This document shows positions 7,853 through 11,598 of a stretch of DNA of 11,598 nt, in pieces. The stretch's first letter is position 1. Each line of letters starts with the position of its first letter. Under the pieces are notes generated by a model, which was not told the origin of the DNA, ran no database searches, and saw only the letters and a program-made list of their open reading frames with translations. The stretch comes from an uncultured Veillonella sp. (GTDB taxonomy: Bacteria > Bacillota > Negativicutes > Veillonellales > Veillonellaceae). The position numbers and the translations under genes are program-made. The stretch is taken from contig NZ_CALJON010000025.1 of the NCBI RefSeq assembly GCF_937981445.1, positions 1-11,598 of the forward strand, written 5' to 3'.

Positions 7853-8407
7853 ATGAAAAAAACTTGGTTAATCGTCCTAGCAGTTGTGGCTGCTCTAGCA
7901 GTCTGGCTTGTGAGTGGTTATAACGGACTAGTTCAAATGGATGAAACCACCAATAATCAATTGGCTCAAGTGCAAACACAATTACAGCGACGCAGTGACT
8001 TAATTCCTAATCTAGTCAATACAGTCAAAGGCTATGCCGCGCATGAACAAGATGCTATCAAAGCCGTATCTGATGCACGCGCTAAATTAGGTGGTGCTAA
8101 ATCAGTAGAAGACTTATCCAAAGCCGATGGCGAATTATCCAATGCCCTAAGTCGTTTATTAATGATTACAGAAAATTATCCTGATTTAAAAGCAGACCAA
8201 AACTTCCGTGCCCTCCAAGATGAATTAGCAGGTACTGAAAATCGTATTGCGGTGGCTCGTAAGGACTACAACGAAACAGTCCGTGCTTACAACGCAAAGG
8301 TGCGTACCTTCCCAACTTCCATTTATGCTGGCATGTTTGGCTTTGATCAAAAAGCATATTTCCAAGCAGATGAGAACGCACAAACAGCCCCCACTGTATC
8401 CTTTTAA
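7853..8407 (+). CDS. lemA: LemA family membrane protein
   Basis: The 184-residue protein has a short basic N-terminus (MKKT), one transmembrane helix at about residues 5-21, and then the helical LemA domain facing outward. The family signature is clear: NNQLAQVQTQLQRRSDLIPN, LVNTVKGYAAHE (about 35-65), a central NALSRLLMITENYPDLKA segment, ENRIAVARKDYNETVRAYN and the closing FPTSIYAGMFGF. Length is normal for the family (about 180-200). LemA's molecular role is unknown; it is a membrane protein often found beside TPM/YgcG-like proteins, as here. The start is ATG at 7853 with AGGAGG six bases upstream; a longer in-frame start near 7808 has no such site and would add residues before the membrane helix. 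The TPM-domain gene follows after 183 bases with no strong terminator between, so the two may be cotranscribed. Confidence 0.93.
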   Translation: MKKTWLIVLAVVAALAVWLVSGYNGLVQMDETTNNQLAQVQTQLQRRSDLIPNLVNTVKGYAAHEQDAIKAVSDARAKLGGAKSVEDLSKADGELSNALSRLLMITENYPDLKADQNFRALQDELAGTENRIAVARKDYNETVRAYNAKVRTFPTSIYAGMFGFDQKAYFQADENAQTAPTVSF

Positions 8408-8415
8408 TTAACTAA

Positions 8416-8559
8416 CTTGGATTACTTATGTACAGGACTTTAATTACCCTAATTAAGAATTTTTAATTGCACTGTCTTGCGTAATTTTAGTTTACTCTTT
8501 GATATCTTTAATCACATCTTAAACAACTTTAATTACACCAGTTAAATAACTTAATTACA
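8416..8559 (+). repeat. Degenerate repeats of about 22 bp between lemA and the TPM-domain gene
   Basis: Copies of a CTTTAATTACA-like motif begin at 8416 (CTTGGATTAC), 8438 (CTTTAATTAC), 8461 (TTTTAATTGC), 8482 (weak, TAATTTTAG), 8506 (CTTTAATCAC), 8527 (CTTTAATTAC) and 8550 (CTTAATTACA). Intervals are 22, 23, 21, 24, 21 and 23 bases, close to two helical turns. No open frame or terminator is seen in the interval. Confidence 0.6.
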
Positions 8560-8590
8560 TAATTTTTTAGGCATATATTAGGAGCAAATA

Positions 8591-9397
8591 ATGACTAATA
8601 CATTTCACAGAGTAACACCATATAAGCTCTATCATATAATAACGCGCCTAGTCCCTTTACTCCTACTACTCTTGCTTAGCACTCAAGTCGTATTAGCTGC
8701 CATTCCAGCAAAGCCTCAAAATGGCCAATATGTAGTGGATCAAGCTAAGGTATTAAACTCTCAGGAGATAAATACTATTAATGCCATTGGCACTGAGTTA
8801 AATCGCTCTGGTAAAGGCCAATTAGCTGTTGTAGTGGTTCCTTCTTTTGAAGGAGCTGCTCCTGCTGACTATGCGCTAGCTGTATTGCGTGGCTGGGGCG
8901 TAGGACATAAGGATGCTGACAATGGCTATGTATTAGTTGTTGCTATGAATGATAAGCAAATGTATTTGACTGTAGGATATGGTCTGGAAGGCATATTAAA
9001 TGATGCTAAAATAGGTCAACTCTTAGATACGTATGCAATTCCCAGCTTCAAAAATGGTCACTATGGTGAGGGTATTGTAAATACAGTATGGCAAACGACT
9101 ACGCTGATTTACCCAGAAATAAAATCCAAGGAGAATATATCTGCTACCGTCCCTAGTCAAAATACATCTTCTGATGAATTATCTGATGAGCAAGTTATGT
9201 ATATTGGTGGCGGTCTACTCCTCTTCCTCATAGCTGACTTTTTCTTCTTTGGTGGTGCTCTTACAAGATTTATACTCGCTCACATTTCCTTTGGCCGAGG
9301 CGGTGGTCGCGGTGGCGGTGGTGGTTTTGGCGGTCGCGGCGGCGGTGGCTTCGGTGGCGGATCTGGCGGCGGCGGTGGCGCTGGTCGAGGTTGGTAG
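8591..9397 (+). CDS. TPM-domain (YgcG-like) membrane protein with glycine-rich tail
   Basis: The 268-residue protein has a signal peptide with a leucine-rich core (about 20-29) and likely cleavage after VLA (34-36). The TPM domain spans about residues 45-175: YVVDQAKVL, the strand GQLAVVVVPSFEG, RGWGVGHKDADNGYVLVVA and the YLTVGYGLEGILNDAKIGQLL motif. A second membrane helix (about 202-230) leads to a 35-residue Gly-rich tail ending in GRGW. This order (signal, TPM, helix, Gly tail ending in Trp) is standard for YgcG/TPM proteins. Some TPM domains have acid phosphatase activity and others bind metals or partners; which applies here cannot be seen. The ATG at 8591 has AGGAG six bases upstream. 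The gene lies downstream of lemA on the same strand, the usual pairing, suggesting a joint membrane complex or stress role. A strong terminator follows. Confidence 0.9.
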   Translation: MTNTFHRVTPYKLYHIITRLVPLLLLLLLSTQVVLAAIPAKPQNGQYVVDQAKVLNSQEINTINAIGTELNRSGKGQLAVVVVPSFEGAAPADYALAVLRGWGVGHKDADNGYVLVVAMNDKQMYLTVGYGLEGILNDAKIGQLLDTYAIPSFKNGHYGEGIVNTVWQTTTLIYPEIKSKENISATVPSQNTSSDELSDEQVMYIGGGLLLFLIADFFFFGGALTRFILAHISFGRGGGRGGGGGFGGRGGGGFGGGSGGGGGAGRGW

Positions 9398-9446
9398 TCT
9401 TATCTCAAATTTCAGAGCATAAAAAATATAAGATAAAATTTCATAC

Positions 9447-9530
9447 AAAAAAGATGTAATATATAGCATCCTAATCTTACCGGTTAACTCAACCCATGAG
9501 ACAATACAGCTATATATTGCATCTTTTTAT
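9447..9530. terminator. Bidirectional terminator between convergent genes
   Basis: AAAAAGATGTAATATATAGC (9448-9467) pairs with GCTATATATTGCATCTTTTT (9509-9528) over 20 bp with a single G-T pair, around a 41-base loop. A/T runs at both ends give a U run in either direction. It serves the TPM-domain gene (plus) and may also end the oxidoreductase gene (minus), whose stop lies 180 bases away. Confidence 0.85.
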
Positions 9531-9584
9531 TTTATCTATCTCTTTTTATCTATCTCTTTTTATCTATTTCTTTTTATTTTATCT
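9521..9584 (+). repeat. Pyrimidine-rich 14-bp tandem repeat
   Basis: CTCTTTTTATCTAT occurs exactly at 9540-9553 and 9554-9567, flanked by imperfect copies (ATCTTTTTATTTTATCTAT before, TTCTTTTTATTTTATCT after). It overlaps the T run of the terminator. The rest of the non-coding stretch to 9712 holds only a weak AGGTC/GACCT hairpin near 9673-9692. Confidence 0.75.
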
Positions 9585-9712
9585 GTTTTTAACTGACTCT
9601 ATATATGAATACGTTCGAACTTAAACAGTACTGGTACATTCTATTTTAATCAATGCAGTTCTAATGACTTGAGGTCTTATTTCTTGACCTAAAATCAAAT
9701 GAATCCCATGCA

Positions 9713-10825
9713 TTATAAAGTTACTTTATCTGGATTAATCCAAGCTAAAAACTCAAACGCACCATTGGAAATTTGCAGACTATCTCTATCAACCGCATTC
9801 ATAGTATGACGAATTGTATCTGCTTTGCCATTTAAAATTTTCCATGCCCATTTAGGATCTAATAAAATAGCTGATGCAACGGCTGCCATTTCAGAATCTT
9901 CTAACGCTTCTGTCACATCCTCTTCAGTATGAATATGTCCTACAGAAATTAATGGCAAACGGCCATTAATAGTTTCATGAATATACTGTAGCATAGTTTT
10001 TTCTTCGTACCCTGGAATATTTGTTTTACCATCATAATGTGTCATAGATACGTGAAGATAATCTAACTCTTTATCAGCTAATTTATCCACTAACCAGAGG
10101 GTTTCTTTTAAATTGAAACCAGGTGTACTCTCTTCTCGCGGAGAAAAACGATACCCTACTGCAAACTCTTTGACACCACTCTCTTTTACCGTCGCCAAAA
10201 CTTCATCTACAACAGTTTCAATAAATGTATATCGTTTTTCAATAGAGCCGCCCCATTTATCCGTTCGTTGATTAGCATGAGGTGAGAAAAATTGGTGTAA
10301 CAAGAACTGATTGGCCCCATGGATTTCAATACCATCAAAACCAGCTTTAATCGCTCTCACTGTAGCCGCTTTGAAATCATTTATAATCTCCTCAATCTCT
10401 TCATTAGACAAGGCTTGTGGTGTTTCTTGACCCGGTCTAATACCTGGTACAGCGCTAGGTCCTACGATAGGAAGACCCCCTGTGGTCTTAGAATCTGTCA
10501 TGCGACCAGCATGAAACATCTGCAAAATAGCACGTGTACCATTTTCTTTAATACGCGCCGCCAACTTGCTAAGTCCTGGAATACAGCTATCATCATGAAT
10601 GCCAAGCTCACCGGTCCAGCCAATGCCATTAGGTTTAATATAAGCGACTCCTGTAATAAATAAGCCTACATCACCAGTGCGGCTGCCATAATAATTAATT
10701 TCATCACCCGTAACAGTGCCATCATAATAACTCATTCGTGTTGTCATCGGTGCAATGGCTAAGCGGTTTTTAAGACTTAATCCACTGCGAAGTTGTATAG
10801 AATCTGTAACTAATTGTTTCACCAT
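9713..10825 (-). CDS. NADH:flavin oxidoreductase, Old Yellow Enzyme family
   Basis: The 370-residue cytoplasmic FMN enzyme of TIM-barrel fold would reduce activated C=C bonds or related electrophiles with NAD(P)H. Family motifs are in order: NRLAIAPMTT (20-29, FMN edge), LQMFHAGR (101-108, flavin-contacting Gln and Arg), then GFDGIEIHGANQFLLHQFFS (162-181) and SPHANQRTDKWGGS (181-194). H169 and N172 match the substrate-anion pair of OYE. The usual proton-donor Tyr two residues after Asn is Phe (F174). The late Gly-Arg before the LLADP-like motif is also absent (VASAILLDP, 317-325), so this is a divergent member and its substrate is unclear. It is a single-domain OYE, without the FeS and second flavin domains of 2,4-dienoyl-CoA reductases. 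ATG at 10825 follows AAAGGA at 5 bases. The upstream promoter has a MerR-family operator layout. Confidence 0.92.
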   Translation of the reverse strand: MVKQLVTDSIQLRSGLSLKNRLAIAPMTTRMSYYDGTVTGDEINYYGSRTGDVGLFITGVAYIKPNGIGWTGELGIHDDSCIPGLSKLAARIKENGTRAILQMFHAGRMTDSKTTGGLPIVGPSAVPGIRPGQETPQALSNEEIEEIINDFKAATVRAIKAGFDGIEIHGANQFLLHQFFSPHANQRTDKWGGSIEKRYTFIETVVDEVLATVKESGVKEFAVGYRFSPREESTPGFNLKETLWLVDKLADKELDYLHVSMTHYDGKTNIPGYEEKTMLQYIHETINGRLPLISVGHIHTEEDVTEALEDSEMAAVASAILLDPKWAWKILNGKADTIRHTMNAVDRDSLQISNGAFEFLAWINPDKVTL

Positions 10826-10885
10826 ATATTCCTTTCATTAAAGAACGTTTTATAAATTGAAGTTTATATCATTAGTATACATAAC

Positions 10886-10916
10886 ACTATACACCTTAGA
10901 GTTGGCTCTAAGTCAA
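10886..10916 (-). promoter_or_regulatory. MerR-family-type promoter/operator of the flavin oxidoreductase gene
   Basis: On the minus strand, TTGACT (10911-10916) and TATAGT (10886-10891) are separated by 19 bases rather than 17. The dyad CTTAGAGTTGGCTCTAAG (10895-10912), with perfect 7-bp arms, lies within the spacer and overlaps the edge of the -35. A long spacer with a central dyad is the known layout of promoters activated by MerR-family regulators. The CTT-G/A-GAG...CTC-T/A-AAG arms resemble sites of the AdhR/NmlR type. The -10 is about 60 bases before the ATG. No MerR gene lies in the window. Confidence 0.75.
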
Positions 10917-10921
10917 GGAAT

Positions 10922-11392
10922 TTACTGTCTAAGTCTAATAAAATAACTATCTTTTATACTATCCTTAGTAATAAAACCTTCCCTCGCCCAAGACTGTAAT
11001 ACATCATCTAAAGGCTCTATAGAGTCTAAATCAAAGGCAGCGTTTAATTCATAATAATGACTATGAGGATGCTTTTGTAATATGGCTTGCAATTGTTCCT
11101 TTGAAAAGGGTACAGCTTTTGGCTGTACTATACCTTCTGTCAGTGTTTCAATATAGGGTAAAAACTCTTCATAAGAAAAAACACCACTTACGATTATCTG
11201 CTTATTTTTATATTCAATTAAATAAGATGGTAGTGAGTAAATCCCCAAATTAACCCGCCAAGTTATGTCCTCCATCAAGGCCTTAAAGGTCTCCTCACTA
11301 TTATACGCTTTAGTAAAAGTGTCTTCATCTATACCAAAACGCCGTGCTAACTGACTTAATTCATCAAATTTAGTCATCTGACGCTGCTCCAC
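10922..11392 (-). CDS. DsbA-family thioredoxin-fold protein, C-terminal part; probably 5'-truncated
   Basis: The 156 residues match the C-terminal part of FrnE/DsbA-type proteins: an alpha domain (DELSQLARRFGIDEDTFTKA, NSEETFKALMEDI), then the cis-proline loop GIYSLPSYLI (P55) with its beta strands (KQIIVSGVFSYEEFLPYI). A C-terminal extension (about 95-156, LQAILQKHPH, DDVLQSWAREGFI) looks like a small winged-helix-like domain. The N-terminal thioredoxin strand and CxxC are missing. The frame stays open upstream only to a TAA at 11510-11512, about 40 codons, with no CxxC, and that stretch consists of repeats. The GTG at 11392 lacks a Shine-Dalgarno site; the ATG at 11377 has GGAG upstream and may be used if this is translated. 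Without CxxC it cannot be a redox-active oxidoreductase. It may be a remnant or a separate redox-inactive protein. The oxidoreductase gene follows after 96 bases with its own promoter. Confidence 0.55.
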   Translation of the reverse strand: MEQRQMTKFDELSQLARRFGIDEDTFTKAYNSEETFKALMEDITWRVNLGIYSLPSYLIEYKNKQIIVSGVFSYEEFLPYIETLTEGIVQPKAVPFSKEQLQAILQKHPHSHYYELNAAFDLDSIEPLDDVLQSWAREGFITKDSIKDSYFIRLRQ

Positions 11393-11414
11393 AATAGTAG
11401 CATATCTATCAGCA

Positions 11415-11517
11415 ACTTCCTGTTCGGATGCTGTGGACTTTTTCTTACGTTCGCTTTTACCTTTATAAATACTTCCGTTCGAAGGCTGTGGACTTTGCTG
11501 CGCAAAGTCTTACGCCC
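11415..11517. repeat. Imperfect direct repeat upstream of the DsbA-like fragment
   Basis: 11415-11441 and 11471-11496 match at 24 of 27 positions (ACTTCC-(T)GTTCGGATGCTGTGGACTTT against ACTTCC-GTTCGAAGGCTGTGGACTTT). Both are followed by CTTACG, but the second copy has an extra segment that forms an 8-bp hairpin, GACTTTGC TGC GCAAAGTC (11491-11509). The copies are offset by 55-56 bases, not a multiple of three, so they are not a repeated peptide in one frame. Confidence 0.65.
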
Positions 11518-11525
11518 CGAACTAC

Positions 11526-11551
11526 ACGATTCACAATAATTTGTGCGTCGT
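11526..11551. repeat. Inverted repeat near the right edge
   Basis: ACGA-TT-CACAA, loop TAAT, TTGTG-CG-TCGT forms a symmetric hairpin with a 2x2 internal loop. With the 11491-11509 hairpin and the direct repeats, it suggests a small non-coding repetitive element occupying about 11413-11551. The remaining bases to 11598 show no recognisable gene. Confidence 0.5.
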
Positions 11552-11598
11552 TACCACTCCTTCAAATTATGTTCACTGTGTATCCCCGGGCCGCTTCT

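Noticed and set aside
9215..9469. Minus-strand open frame rich in Ala and Thr
   Set aside because: It is the antisense shadow of the glycine-rich tail of the TPM-domain protein; GGC repeats read backwards give GCC (Ala).
10319..10663. Plus-strand open frame of 114 codons, and similar antisense frames at 6936-7121 and 8166-8381
   Set aside because: Each is antisense inside a well-supported gene (oxidoreductase, DUF2827, lemA) and shows no family features.
11480..11545. C-E-S-C-S-S-G-R-K-T-L string in another minus frame as the missing DsbA active site
   Set aside because: The spacing resembles FrnE-type CPWCYxGxxxL, but a stop codon precedes it closely, the hydrophobic strand is missing, and the bases coincide with hairpin-forming repeats, so chance is more likely.

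Overview
The window looks like chromosomal DNA from Veillonella or a close relative (Negativicutes, the diderm Firmicutes). It is AT-rich and carries a very long trimeric autotransporter adhesin with an ESPR-type signal peptide, which requires an outer membrane. It also carries Firmicute-style Shine-Dalgarno sites (AGGAGG, AAAGGA) and a LemA/TPM pair. The genus is an inference from gene content, not from a database match.

Left half (1-5521, minus strand): one trimeric autotransporter adhesin (YadA type). It has an ESPR signal peptide, a YadA-like head, repeated neck/stalk modules of about 190-220 residues, a six-heptad coiled coil and a Gly-Asp repeat segment. It runs off the left edge before the membrane anchor. 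The frame was read by hand from 5521 to the edge and holds exactly one stop, TAA at 4115-4117. Sister repeats have CAA (Gln) at that place, so the allele is interrupted by one nonsense substitution, or the base is a sequencing error.

Middle (5522-7394): a gene-poor leader of about 530 bp with a candidate adhesin promoter, a long terminator hairpin, and a minus-strand DUF2827-type gene. DUF2827 proteins resemble GT-B glycosyltransferases, so this one may glycosylate the adjacent Ser/Thr/Asn-rich adhesin.

Centre right (7534-9530, plus strand): a tRNA-Leu(UAG) with a clear promoter and terminator, then lemA and a TPM-domain (YgcG-like) membrane protein with a glycine-rich tail. The lemA-TPM gap holds degenerate repeats at a period of about 22 bp. 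A strong hairpin ends this block and faces the convergent oxidoreductase gene.

Right (9713-11598, minus strand): an Old Yellow Enzyme-family flavin oxidoreductase, whose promoter has the 19-bp spacer and internal dyad typical of MerR-family control. Upstream lies the C-terminal part of a DsbA-family thioredoxin-fold protein. Its N-terminal CxxC half is not found in frame, and the DNA where it should be holds direct and inverted repeats, so this gene is probably 5'-truncated.
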